Source: Parietichytrium sp. I65-24A
Taxonomy: Eukaryota; Sar; Bigyra; Thraustochytrida; Thraustochytriidae
Direction: 5' to 3'
DNA length: 64,000 nt
Assembly: GCA_012862575.1 (NCBI GenBank)
Contig: BLSF01000056.1
Span: 231,692 to 295,691 of the forward strand
Part shown: positions 9,614 to 19,139 of the stretch, one piece after another
How positions within the stretch are numbered: position 1 is the first letter of the stretch
Layout: each line of letters starts with the position of its first letter
Translations under genes and position numbers: made by a program
The notes under the pieces: generated by a model
What the model was told of the DNA's origin: nothing
The model's input: the letters and a program-made list of their open reading frames with translations, nothing else
Databases searched by the model: none

Positions 9614-12499
9614 TCATTGCTTGCTGGCGCGGCTGATTGCATTGGAAACGGCCCTTTCCAAAACACGATGAAATTCTGGGTCTTTCAGAAGCTCCTCTAC
9701 TACCAATTTGGGCAGCTCCATTTCTTCGGCCCATGCTTTGCGCTCAAGATCGGAATCTGTGTCTGTCGTTGTCTCTCTCCGCTCTTCAAGCTCTCTCTGC
9801 GCGGGTTCTTCCTCGAAAGGCTTGTCCTCTCCCACCTCCACCTCCACATCCTCACCCTCATCAACATCAATGTGGGCAGGGCAGGAAATTACATCCGAAA
9901 GATGGACGTCGAGAGGGACGTTCAGTGAACCCCGCAGTAAAACCCATTCGCTCGTGCCTTCAGAACCAGCCAGAATGCTCTGAGCACTACTGACGTCTTG
10001 AACGGGAAAACCGCCCATTGACACAATGCGATCCCCCACATGAATGTTGCTCATTTCAAACGGGGTAGTGAGACGGATCACGTGAAGAGCTCCTGATTTG
10101 GGCATGAGGATCGGAGAGTGTTTGAAGAAGAGCTCGAGATTCCCAGTCACTGTCGTGTTGAAGTATAGTGCTCTTCCGGACTCGTGGTGATCTACCAGAT
10201 CACGCTCAAAGACGAGTGTGACATTGGATGGTCTGGAATCGACCGCTTCCTTCAAGCCGTGTAAACTATCTATCCGCCTGCCATTCACAATCATAATTCT
10301 ATCGCCTTCCTCAACTCCAAGGTCAAGCCACTTTTCATTCAGCACTTCTTTTACGTACACAGCCCCTTCCTCGCCATGTTTGCTAGCACGGAACCCAAGC
10401 GGATCCGTTTCGCACTTGTCTACATGAATGACATAGCTAGCGGGCTTCACTTGGAGTGACACCCTCTCGGCCTCTAGCTGAAACATGCGCTGTTCTTCTT
10501 CGATCTTGAGCTGCAAATTTACACTTGCCCGCTGGGGCTGCTTCTCAGATGGGGCGGCACGATCGAGATTCTGATCTACTTCCGCACTTTTCGGTCGCCT
10601 AACGCGGATGTTATGCTCTTGGGACTGGGGGTCCTTGCAAGAGTTGAGATTGCTGAGAGTTATGGTTTTAAGGAAAGAAGCAGGATCGCCTCGGAAAAAC
10701 TCAGCGGTTATACTCTCCGAGTGACCAAGGGACTCTTGCAGGACGAGGCTGTTGAGTACTCTTGCAGAGTCGACTCTTACAAGTACATCTCCGCTCTGGA
10801 CGACCGGAGAGAGGTACGGATGCTCAGCGGAAACAGTTGCGCCGTACTGCCCAGGTTCCAGATGCTGGGACAGAGTTTCAACCTCTGCAGGATCCAAATT
10901 GACTGTATAGAACCCGGCTTGAGGCTGTTTGGGGGCATCTAATTGCCGGCTGAATACGACGCGCAAGAAGCGCTTGTCCTTCGCCAAACCTTCTTGCAAC
11001 GATTCAACGGAGTCTACAAATTTGCCATTCATTGTGAATATTCGATCGCCAGGGAGCACCCCCGTGTCTGCCCATGCGCTTAACTTCAGGGCTTTGACAT
11101 CAATCACATTTGACTGAGGTTTAAGCCCTACTTTGAGCCCAAGATTTTGATCAGGGCACTTGGACACACCGACATAGAAATAGTAGAGGTTCTCCCTCCC
11201 ACTCTGCAGTTCCATGTCTGTTGAGAGAAACGGATCTTGGCTAGGGTCCGTCAAGTATTCCACCACTGGATCCACCACCTCTTCGTCCGTCTCTGCTTCG
11301 ATCTCTTTCGCCAGCACCCCGTCTTCTTCGCCAGCATCAGGTGCCCCTGCCTTATCATGAGACTCATCATGAGACTCCTCCAGGATTTGCGAAGGGCAAA
11401 ACTCTGGGTCCGAGCACTCATCCGTATCTTCCGTTTCTTGGTAGTAGTCAGATTCCACTTCTTCAGAAGATTCACTGCCGGCGCCCTCAGGGGCCAGGGT
11501 ATCTTTTAGTGCCCCAGAATATACGTCATCTGACGCAGACTCCTCGCTCTCGTTTAGAGTAGTCTCCTCGACGATTGCGTCAGCGTCAATATACTCCTCA
11601 ATGTTTTCGAGTAACTCGTCAAGTTTATAGTCCGGCTCTAAGGGACCACTCTCTTCCGTGAATCTACTTTCCACAGACTCGGCAGACTCTTCGGCTCTTG
11701 CAAAATCTTCAACCCCCTTGGCGCCCAGAATTTCCGCGTCGGCCTCGAGATCAGCGTGCACTCTGTCCTCTTCCAGGTCCAAAGGGTCGTCGTCTTGCCG
11801 TTCATCGCCGTCGCGGGCCCCGGCAGAATCCTCCGCAGCGTGCATTTCCTCAGAAGCACTCCCCTCCACCTCCATTTCCACCTCCATCTCCGGCGACTCA
11901 GCTCCCGCCTCATCTCGCCCTTTCTCGGGCCCCGGACTGCCTCGCCCATCACCGCCATCATCTCGACGATCCCTTCTCTCGTTCAAATCTCTTCCAGCAT
12001 CGCCATCTCCATCGCCATCTCCGTCGCCTGGAGGATGCGAATCCGTCCCCGCTGCGTCGCCGCCCACAGGGCCGGCACCTCCGGCACCTCCGGCATCTCC
12101 TCTAGCATTGGCTGCGGCGTCCGCGCACGGGAACGCAAAGTCGATCTCCACCTTGCCGGCGTTCCTGCTTCGCTCCTCCGCGAGCATGGCCGTCACCTGG
12201 TCGATCCTCGGCGGCGCCTTCTTGCCCGCGATGGCGCGCACTCTGTGCCCCTTGCGCACGCCCAGCCGCCACGCCGCCTTGCGCGCCTGCACGCTTTGCA
12301 CCACCACCGCGCCATCTTCCTCCACCGCCTTCAGCCGCATGCCCAGCCCCACGCCCAGCCTCTCCGCGAACGCCACGCGCTCCACGCACCACGCCGCCTC
12401 CTCCTCCGCCGCCGACGCCGACGTCGACGCCACTGAGACAAGCAGAACGTACGCCACCACGCACAGCGCGGACGCCGCCAGCTGTGGGGCGCCGCGCAT
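9614..12499 (-). CDS. Secreted or luminal multi-PDZ-like acidic protein
   Basis: The product has 961 residues, starting at the first ATG (12499); the frame is open a further three codons to a GTG. The N-terminus is a classical signal peptide (Arg, then a hydrophobic core, then an Ala/Ser-rich cleavage region, about residues 1-30). A PDZ-like domain (39-125) follows, then an extremely Asp/Glu-rich low-complexity stretch (about 130-440). Four more PDZ-like modules come next (about 448-540, 545-625, 690-775 and 780-870). They show the PDZ hallmarks: a GLKV or GFRA carboxylate-binding-type loop, then a LGV-x-x-GDRI or TGVLPGDRI turn, then VNG/MNG. The C-terminus is again acidic. No membrane segment or ER-retention signal is visible (it ends SRASKQ). 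The luminal PDZ modules could bind chaperone clients or protease substrates; no protease domain is seen. The acidic blocks suggest calcium or matrix binding, which is inference. Confidence 0.8.
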   Translation of the reverse strand: MRGAPQLAASALCVVAYVLLVSVASTSASAAEEEAAWCVERVAFAERLGVGLGMRLKAVEEDGAVVVQSVQARKAAWRLGVRKGHRVRAIAGKKAPPRIDQVTAMLAEERSRNAGKVEIDFAFPCADAAANARGDAGGAGGAGPVGGDAAGTDSHPPGDGDGDGDGDAGRDLNERRDRRDDGGDGRGSPGPEKGRDEAGAESPEMEVEMEVEGSASEEMHAAEDSAGARDGDERQDDDPLDLEEDRVHADLEADAEILGAKGVEDFARAEESAESVESRFTEESGPLEPDYKLDELLENIEEYIDADAIVEETTLNESEESASDDVYSGALKDTLAPEGAGSESSEEVESDYYQETEDTDECSDPEFCPSQILEESHDESHDKAGAPDAGEEDGVLAKEIEAETDEEVVDPVVEYLTDPSQDPFLSTDMELQSGRENLYYFYVGVSKCPDQNLGLKVGLKPQSNVIDVKALKLSAWADTGVLPGDRIFTMNGKFVDSVESLQEGLAKDKRFLRVVFSRQLDAPKQPQAGFYTVNLDPAEVETLSQHLEPGQYGATVSAEHPYLSPVVQSGDVLVRVDSARVLNSLVLQESLGHSESITAEFFRGDPASFLKTITLSNLNSCKDPQSQEHNIRVRRPKSAEVDQNLDRAAPSEKQPQRASVNLQLKIEEEQRMFQLEAERVSLQVKPASYVIHVDKCETDPLGFRASKHGEEGAVYVKEVLNEKWLDLGVEEGDRIMIVNGRRIDSLHGLKEAVDSRPSNVTLVFERDLVDHHESGRALYFNTTVTGNLELFFKHSPILMPKSGALHVIRLTTPFEMSNIHVGDRIVSMGGFPVQDVSSAQSILAGSEGTSEWVLLRGSLNVPLDVHLSDVISCPAHIDVDEGEDVEVEVGEDKPFEEEPAQRELEERRETTTDTDSDLERKAWAEEMELPKLVVEELLKDPEFHRVLERAVSNAISRASKQ

Positions 12500-12578
12500 C
12501 GCGGACACTTTCGGGGACGAGACAAGAGGGAGGAAGACAACAGCAGCTTGTACCTCAGGGATGGGTCAGAGAGCCGAG

Positions 12579-12644
12579 GACTGGGACTGGGACTGGGACT
12601 GGGACTGGGACTGGGACGGGGACGGGGACGGGGACGGGGACTGG
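12579..12644. repeat. GGGACT/GGGACG hexamer array in 5' leader of PDZ gene
   Basis: About ten hexamers, first GGGACT and then GGGACG, lie 80-145 bp upstream of the ATG at 12499. The plus strand has many closely spaced G-triplets and so could form a G-quadruplex. The leader of the minus-strand gene is correspondingly C-rich. A GAT trinucleotide array (12744-12775) lies further upstream. Confidence 0.85.
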
Positions 12645-14778
12645 CCGCGCGCACACTTGTGCTGGGGTGTGCTTGGATGTGGGTGAGGCTTAGCTGAAGG
12701 TGTAGATGAAGGGAACCGGGAGTCAACGATAGTCAACGGCGGAGATGGTGATGATGATGATGATGATGATGATGACGAAGCAGGAACGGGAGTGAGAGAT
12801 GAAAGCGTGGGTGACGGATGGAGAAAGATCTTTGTTGTCTAGTTTGACATGCTTCTGCGAACCAATGCCTATTGTTGGAGGTTTAAAGGAAGTGGCGGGT
12901 GTTTTTTTCTAGAAAAGAACAGTGAATTAATAGGGTGGCCGGCGTGGAGCCAGTATTCAAGTTCGTCGCTTTTGATTGATATCCATCCACCAACCCCCTG
13001 CCGACGATGCGGCTCTTTCGCCAAGAACACTTTCTCGAAGCTGGCCTGTTTCAGTGATCCAGCGTGGGAGAGCAGGAGTGGCGCCAAGTTTAGCCTTGGT
13101 TGTGGGATTGGCGGAGCTATTCACTTGCATGGTTTGGCATTAGGTTGGCCACCAACACGCTTATGTGCAAGTCGATGGAAATCGAACTGCGACACCGACA
13201 AAGTCAGTCAGCAACGTCTGACTGGCCCTAAAGGCTCCTTTGAGCACTCGATCCCCATGGGCCTGAATTACGCGCTCCCCTGCTCTTTGGCTCGCCTCTC
13301 TTTCTCCAAATTCTGAACCGTGCGTAGAGGTCGCTGCACATCCCAGGCCCGTTGTCTACTTCTGTAGATCTGTCTGCCGGTGTTGCGTTCTCTTGTCAAG
13401 ATGAACCATTTCCGATCGTTAAGCAGAGCGCAAGGACTGACCAAAGAACTGGAAACCGCAGACCATGAACGCGAAGAGAGAATGTGAACCGGTTTTGCGA
13501 AATTGTCGACAAAACGGCGTCCGCAATGGCTGGCAATTTCATGTCTTGACTCATCTTCAAGTTGTATTGCCACTGACTCGGAGGAGCATCAGTGATCGGG
13601 ATCGCGCGTCGGGGAGAGAACAATCGAGTCCAGGGTCCCAGCCTCTTGCAGCGAACCCGATCTGAGTGCCTTCCAAGATTTTGGACAAATTAAGTGGCAG
13701 GCAACACTGCAGTTGGATACGAGTTGGGTTGAATGCTTCTCGAGCATTTCTCCTTCGAAACCAACACCCTCATACGTGTAAGAGCGGTACCGCTATCTGT
13801 TCTGCCTCCATAGGTCACGGTTGAGAGCTCGGGTCTTGGACGGATGTAAAGCAAAAGCAATCTGGCGTGAGCATCACGACGCCTTGTCACATGTCAACCT
13901 CGTAGACCTTGTGCCCGGAGGAGCACATCCGAAGCTCGTGATCCAGGCCGTTTCCGTAGTGATACTCGTTCGACTCCGCTTCTAAAGCTGTCTTCTAAAC
14001 CTTCTGCTAAATTTAGTCAGAACTGAAACAACCACGTGAAACAACAGACTTTTCAGGTGCACACAGTGCAGGTACTTTTGTGAACATCAACCCGAAAGGG
14101 AATAACCTCACACGTCACAGCCACAGTCGCTGTCAGCTCCATTTTCATAATGTGTCCAATCATGACAGCCACCAACCTCATCCATGACTTTAGCTGCCCG
14201 ACTTGCGCGAAATGACATCGCAGTCAGTCAACTTTCAGACCTGCCTCACTTGACCCATCTTGACACTTGACACTTGACTTGTGCACTTAGATGCACACGT
14301 GACTGCTATGATGTCCAATAAGCACGTTAAGTGCAGACTGGCCACATGAGTATGTATCTGTCTCACAGTATCTCACAGTAATTACCCTGAAAAGGGGTAC
14401 CGGTGAATTAATGAAAAAAAGGTAAGACCAATTTATTACGTAACAGGGAGGTGTGATGGTTGTGATGATGATGATCTCATCATCTGTGATCTGTGGCGGA
14501 AATTAGAGGACAGTGATGGACAGTGGATGACAGTGCGAAGCAGCATGGATAGTTAGGAGCTAGGAGCTAGTAGAGGCCAAAGAGATGAGAGGGTAGGTAC
14601 TGTGCTGGTAAAAAGAGTGCGACAAGCGAGATGAGACACCTAGCATACACATACAACGCAATGTAGTGCATGGCAATGCTATTTATTCGATGTGTTGGCG
14701 GAGCAAAAGAGCGTGAAAGATTGGAATTTGGAAGCTACCGTAGCGATCGCTGGACCACTGTGGCACATGATGTCAAGG

Positions 14779-14828
14779 CCGAAACGACAGTGAGGAGCTG
14801 TAATCCCTGCGTAGTGGGGTGGTGAAAG
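14779..14828 (+). repeat. Dispersed CAGCTG-core repeat, copy 2
   Basis: It reads CGAAACGACAGTGAGGAGCTG, then TAATCCCTGCGTAGTGGGGTGG. It matches the other copies except GAGCTG for CAGCTG. It ends 446 bp before the 7TM-RGS start codon and is followed directly by a perfect palindrome. Confidence 0.65.
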
Positions 14829-14840
14829 GTGGGAAGAGAT

Positions 14841-14862
14841 GTGCATGTGCATGCACATGCAC
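14841..14862. repeat. 22-bp perfect palindrome (alternating purine-pyrimidine)
   Basis: The left half GTGCATGTGCA and right half TGCACATGCAC are exact reverse complements with no spacer. The whole alternates purine and pyrimidine, so it could extrude a cruciform or adopt Z-DNA, or bind a dimeric factor. It sits about 410 bp upstream of the 7TM-RGS gene. Confidence 0.9.
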
Positions 14863-15273
14863 GTGTATGGAAAAGGACGAGCCAGTTCAAGCTGCCAAGT
14901 TGAGGAGGAACGGAATCGAGGAACTTCCCGGGCCAAGCAATCGACCCACGTTCGAGTAGAGCTGAGCAGAGTGAGCAGAGGGGGGAAAAGAGTGATGGAC
15001 AGCGAATTTGTGCTCTGATCCTAAGCAGCGTGGGAGAGCGCACTAACGCTGCCTTGTTTTATGCTTACACTCTATGCCACCTTACGGGCTTTATGTCGTT
15101 TTTCTGTGTCAAAAAGTTGCAGAGTTGCTGTCCAGCAGGCTGCGCTCTAGAGAAACCCTAGAGAGTGGCTTCCACGAAAGTCGAAACAGTAGAAACCTAA
15201 ACCCGGAGTCTCTTCCGTGCGAGTGAGATCACGCAACGCACAGTGGAGGAGTGCGCTGCTCGGACCAAGGAGA

Positions 15274-16764
15274 ATGTCGGGGACCAGCGGCGACGGCGAT
15301 TGCCCTGACCCAGAAGCGAACGCGACAGCGTTCACGCCGGCAAACAAATGGCTTGGCCTGGTTGTATTCGTATTTTGCACTGTTTACTTTGCGGGAAGTA
15401 TCGTTTGGTGGTACCTGCGCCGGGAACACCCAGTCTTGCGACACCGCAGCTTTCTAATGTTTTGCGTTGCTGTCTTCGGCTCGTATTTTCAGATCATCAC
15501 CACTGCGCTTTCGAACTTCATCGGGCGGGACAATATCCCTTGTGACCTCTTCCTCTTGCTCACTTATTTGATAATCCCTTTCGGGGCCGGACCAATTGCG
15601 GTGCGACTTGTGACCTTCTACAACAATGCCGAGTACCAGAAACTGTTATCCAGAAGGACGGGCGAGCGTCGCAGCCTGAATAGGACGCAACGGAATAGAT
15701 TTTGGGTCTGGCTAAGGCATCTGTTCAAAAGGTCAAGGGGCACGAGGCAGACGCGAGATGATGCTGAAGAGGAACCCGGCGAATCGAGCGGGCGAAGGGG
15801 GTCCGACACATCCAGCACAGGCCAAGCGATGCACTTTGCGACGACGGAATGGTTTGCAGTTATAGTCGAAGCTGCCTTTGTGGTCAGTGCGGTTGGAATC
15901 GTCATCAAGTTCTTTGCCGACGCCACGGGCCCATATGCGAAAGGGTGCTACGGATGCGTCATATCTGGGAAAGACTTTGTACCATTTGCGATACAAGTGT
16001 TCATTATTTTTTTTGTCGGAATAGTGATGCTTGCCAAACTGTGGGGAGTTCCGGATCCGAGGGGAATCTTATTTGAGCTCCGCCTCGCTTACTGCACCGC
16101 ATTCGTGATGGTTATTGGCACAGTATTGTCCATTGTCGACCCCGGACAATTGCGGTCGAATGGGACATTTGACTGGCTATATTTGGTGTCCTTTGCAATT
16201 ATTGTCTTTGTGACAATCATTGGCCCGGCTCAGATATACAAGACACACAGCACCAACCAGGTCTCCCCTGCCGCCATGGCCTCTTACAACCAGTCCACTC
16301 GGAAGCTGCAGGTGTCAGGCGAGGAGTTTAGCCTCAGTGAAATACTCGCTTCACGCAGTGGCAAGATCGCTTTCACAAAATATCTTGAGACAGAATTCTC
16401 TCTCGAAAATCTACTCTTTCTGGATGCTGTTGAGCGTTACAAGTCAGAGTACGACAACTGCACTGGACGTGAAATTGCCCTTCGAGCCGTTGATATCTAT
16501 TCTTCGTACTTGGAAGAGGGTTCGATGCTCCAAGTCAATGTGAGCTCGGCTTGCAGGAAAACTGCCACTGCGGCACTTCAGACTTTTTTAGTTGGGCAAC
16601 GCTATTCAGTAGGGCAACCCCCAGTAGATATTTTCGACACCAGCGTGCTTGAAGTGAACGACCTGCTCGAAACGGACTCCTTTCCCCGCTTTACCAGATC
16701 GAACATTTATCGAACTTGGTTGAACGACGGGGAAAAGCAAGTTGCCAACTCGTTTGTGGCTTGA
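15274..16764 (+). CDS. Seven-transmembrane RGS protein (RGS1-like, G-protein GTPase accelerator)
   Basis: The product has 496 residues from the first ATG (15274); the open frame extends upstream only through a GTG at 15217. A short extracellular N-terminus is followed by seven hydrophobic helices: about residues 25-48, 58-78, 88-110, then after a charged loop 190-213, 230-252, 262-282 and 295-318. A C-terminal RGS domain (about 347-487) begins FSLSEILASRSGKIAFTKYL and continues FSLENLLFLDAVERYK, the conserved helix that contacts G-alpha. The architecture equals plant AtRGS1 and related protist proteins, where a 7TM part restrains or targets an RGS domain that speeds GTP hydrolysis by G-alpha at the plasma membrane. 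The first intracellular loop is long and Arg/Ser-rich. The ligand is unknown. It is convergent with the next gene (325 bp between stops). Confidence 0.93.
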   Translation: MSGTSGDGDCPDPEANATAFTPANKWLGLVVFVFCTVYFAGSIVWWYLRREHPVLRHRSFLMFCVAVFGSYFQIITTALSNFIGRDNIPCDLFLLLTYLIIPFGAGPIAVRLVTFYNNAEYQKLLSRRTGERRSLNRTQRNRFWVWLRHLFKRSRGTRQTRDDAEEEPGESSGRRGSDTSSTGQAMHFATTEWFAVIVEAAFVVSAVGIVIKFFADATGPYAKGCYGCVISGKDFVPFAIQVFIIFFVGIVMLAKLWGVPDPRGILFELRLAYCTAFVMVIGTVLSIVDPGQLRSNGTFDWLYLVSFAIIVFVTIIGPAQIYKTHSTNQVSPAAMASYNQSTRKLQVSGEEFSLSEILASRSGKIAFTKYLETEFSLENLLFLDAVERYKSEYDNCTGREIALRAVDIYSSYLEEGSMLQVNVSSACRKTATAALQTFLVGQRYSVGQPPVDIFDTSVLEVNDLLETDSFPRFTRSNIYRTWLNDGEKQVANSFVA

Positions 16765-17089
16765 TTTCCTTCTTTGCCTGCCGTTCATCACGGACCTGTC
16801 CTTGTTAGAGTATGTATGTGTTCACGAAATTGTCTCTCACTCGCATGATTGTTTTTGTCTTTAGAGGAAAATTCAACGGTATTCCCTCTCGCTGGCCGAC
16901 CGACCATCCGTTGCATACAAATCTCATATGATATTTCTTCTTGTTTTTTTTTTTTGTAAAGACCCAACTAAAATTGACTGCGAGCTTGTTGCTCCGATGC
17001 TATGACTCAAGTACTACAAATGAGTGAGTGTACATACAGTGAAATACACCTTGAAGGGCGATTTGGTAGATCGCGACATAAAGTTAGAT
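16765..17089. other. Short convergent intergenic spacer
   Basis: This is a 325-bp spacer between two stop codons, containing a T-run (about 16945-16957). It holds both 3' untranslated regions. I see no canonical AATAAA. Confidence 0.6.
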
Positions 17090-18349
17090 TCAAGCTTTCG
17101 GGGACGCGATACCCAAGATCAAGTTCAAGGAGAAAAGGATGACGAGGGCACCAATAATGTTGCGCATCGCGTAGATCATTGAGACAGCCGGCCACAAGTA
17201 ACCGTCAAAAAAGTTTGCCACACGCATGGCAAATTTGATCTGCTTGTTGAACGCCTTTAGATCACTTCGCTTTAGTTCGCGTAGTTCGATGAGGTTTTCT
17301 CGCGCGGCGTCATTTACTTTATCATAGGCAAAGAGGCGCACAACAAACTTGGAAATATGACGCAGCTCGGCAGGATAGCGGCGAACGGGACGATACTGTT
17401 CAAGGTTGACAATCTTGGAGTCGAAGACCATCTCATAGGTGGCTAGCCAAAAGTCCCGCCCAAGCATTGTAAGCCACCCGAAAGCTTGCATCGCTGTGCG
17501 CTGCAACTCTGAAACTTCAGGTCGCAGTGTCGCGAGTCTCCTCGGCAGCCAAGCCATGTAATCCTCGAAAGCGGCATCCATGGTTTGCAAACTAGAACAT
17601 ACATTGTATTCGTCTTCGATGCCCAAATGGTAACCCACAAATCTCCAAAAGTAGCACATGTCCTCGCGGTCCGCTGCGAGCTTCTTGTACCCGATGGCGT
17701 TCTCGAGGTAATGCATGCAAACAGCCGAAAAGCCAAGAAGAACCTCTGCCAGATCTAGCTGGCTGAGAGCGACTCCCTCGCCTGCTTTGGCGTCGAACAG
17801 GTCACGGCACTTTCTGCGAGAAAAAGCGTGCATTGCGCGAACCGTATAAATGGACTTGCGCGCAATGGACTTTGGGTCACGCAACGAGAACCGCATCCAA
17901 TCTCCAGTCGCATATGCCGTGTCGGTGTATCGAGCCATGGCAGTGCGCTCGTCGTGCGCGTATCCAATTTGATGCAGAACCTTGGAAATGCGCCCGTTCG
18001 GGTATACGAGCAGCAGGGTCAGTACAAGCGCAGGCAGCGAGCGTCCAAAGTGTTTGCGCCACAGCTTTTGCCCGCGATCCAGCTTGTCCCAGTCCACCCA
18101 ATCCGGCTCTGGCGACTGCTCCAGCTCCCCGGCGCTCTGGCCGTGGCACACCAGTAGGTTCGCGGGCACCTCGTCCAGCAGCGCATCGCCCACGCCCACC
18201 CCTTCCGCGGCCGCCGCCAGCCCGTGCTTGAACGGCGGCGGCACCATAGACTCTCTCTGGTCCCACGCCTCCATCTCCTCCGTGCTGTACATGTCTGCGA
18301 TTCTCCTGCGCACGCTGCTGCGCCGCCTCTCCATCGACGACCGTCCCAT
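17090..18349 (-). CDS. MpaB/Lcp-like ER-bound oxygenase homologue (DUF2236 family)
   Basis: The product has 419 residues from the first in-frame ATG (18349); the frame is open to a GTG at 18430. A charged N-terminus precedes a hydrophobic segment (about 100-118, LPALVLTLLLVYPNG). The helical core contains the family-type stations R-A-M-H-A-F (His near 171) and a later W-R-x-x-G-Y-H-L-G-I-E-D motif (about 237-248). The second His/Gly/Leu block is typical of the rubber-oxygenase / MpaB catalytic domain. A C-terminal hydrophobic helix (about 385-412) would anchor it to a membrane. Characterised relatives bind haem b and cleave polyprenyl chains (latex-clearing protein, MpaB'). Which lipid this one acts on, and whether it binds haem, is not visible. 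The family assignment is from motif order only. Confidence 0.7.
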   Translation of the reverse strand: MGRSSMERRRSSVRRRIADMYSTEEMEAWDQRESMVPPPFKHGLAAAAEGVGVGDALLDEVPANLLVCHGQSAGELEQSPEPDWVDWDKLDRGQKLWRKHFGRSLPALVLTLLLVYPNGRISKVLHQIGYAHDERTAMARYTDTAYATGDWMRFSLRDPKSIARKSIYTVRAMHAFSRRKCRDLFDAKAGEGVALSQLDLAEVLLGFSAVCMHYLENAIGYKKLAADREDMCYFWRFVGYHLGIEDEYNVCSSLQTMDAAFEDYMAWLPRRLATLRPEVSELQRTAMQAFGWLTMLGRDFWLATYEMVFDSKIVNLEQYRPVRRYPAELRHISKFVVRLFAYDKVNDAARENLIELRELKRSDLKAFNKQIKFAMRVANFFDGYLWPAVSMIYAMRNIIGALVILFSLNLILGIASPKA

Positions 18350-19139
18350 TCTCGATTTGTCGACACGCTCCCGACCAAGACACACTCCTGCGCCGACGCC
18401 ACTGCGACCCTTCCACGAGCCACTCCACACTCCACACTCCGCACTACACTCTTGACTCTCGACTCAGAGCAATGTAAAAATGACTGGCGCACTAGGACTT
18501 GCGGCTACGACTTGCTCGTTCGTTCACTGTCACTGTGTGTACTAAGAGCTAAAGGTAGTGTACACATGGTACACACAATAGTTGCGTATAGGAAATGAAA
18601 TACCTTTTGCATTCATTCTTCATTCTTCACATGAACATGAACATGAAGATCAATGAACATGAAGATCAATGTTTTGAACATCAATCAATCTCAACAATCG
18701 ATTCAAATGAGCATGGAGTTTACAGTGAGAACAACCTCAAGTTCAATGGCCAAAGGGAGAAGATTGGGACGTTGTGACAACACACAATGCAATGATTGGC
18801 ACTGTGGCACACGACCTTCATCGCGCGCGTCACAGTACCGGTACCGGTACTTGAGTACTGACAGTGAGCAATGTACACCTAGTTGAAGAATGAACCCAAA
18901 TGAGAAGGCGGATGCGGGTGTGAATGTAGATGTGGATGTAGGATGGGAGAGAGCACAGCTGAATGACTCTTGCAGATCGAGCTCCGTGGAGCAAACATGC
19001 CGATAGGTTATGAATTATAGATTTTGTTGCAAGCTGACTGGTGCTGCAAACCATTAGTCGAGGCGACCGGAACCTTAGGAAGCAAGTCGATGACGATGCA
19101 GGCAGAACAGAAATTGCCAACTCTCAATCCAAGGTATAT
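18350..19139. other. Intergenic region with short tandem repeats
   Basis: It holds an ACTCCAC-type array (18421-18444) in the leader of the oxygenase gene, an AACATGAA/GATCAATG repeat cluster (about 18630-18680), and a GTACCGGTACCGGTAC palindromic cluster (18835-18851). The cluster is followed by GTACTGACAGTGAG, which recurs at 45347-45360. No gene is seen. Confidence 0.6.

Larger units (their letters stand above)
12500..15273. other. Divergent intergenic region between PDZ-like and 7TM-RGS genes
   Basis: This is the shared 5' region of two divergent genes. Its contents are listed separately: G-rich hexamer array, GAT array, dispersed repeat copy 2, and a 22-bp perfect palindrome. The ATG frame at 12849-13316 (+) and frames at 13268-13623 (-) show no family or codon pattern that convinces me. 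Short stretches near 13400-13600 are mildly coding-like. Confidence 0.55.

Noticed and set aside
11658-12686. 342-codon plus-strand frame opposite the PDZ gene
   Set aside because: It mirrors the Asp/Glu- and Ala-rich codons of the real minus-strand gene and gives a Ser/Ala/Pro repeat protein with no domain.
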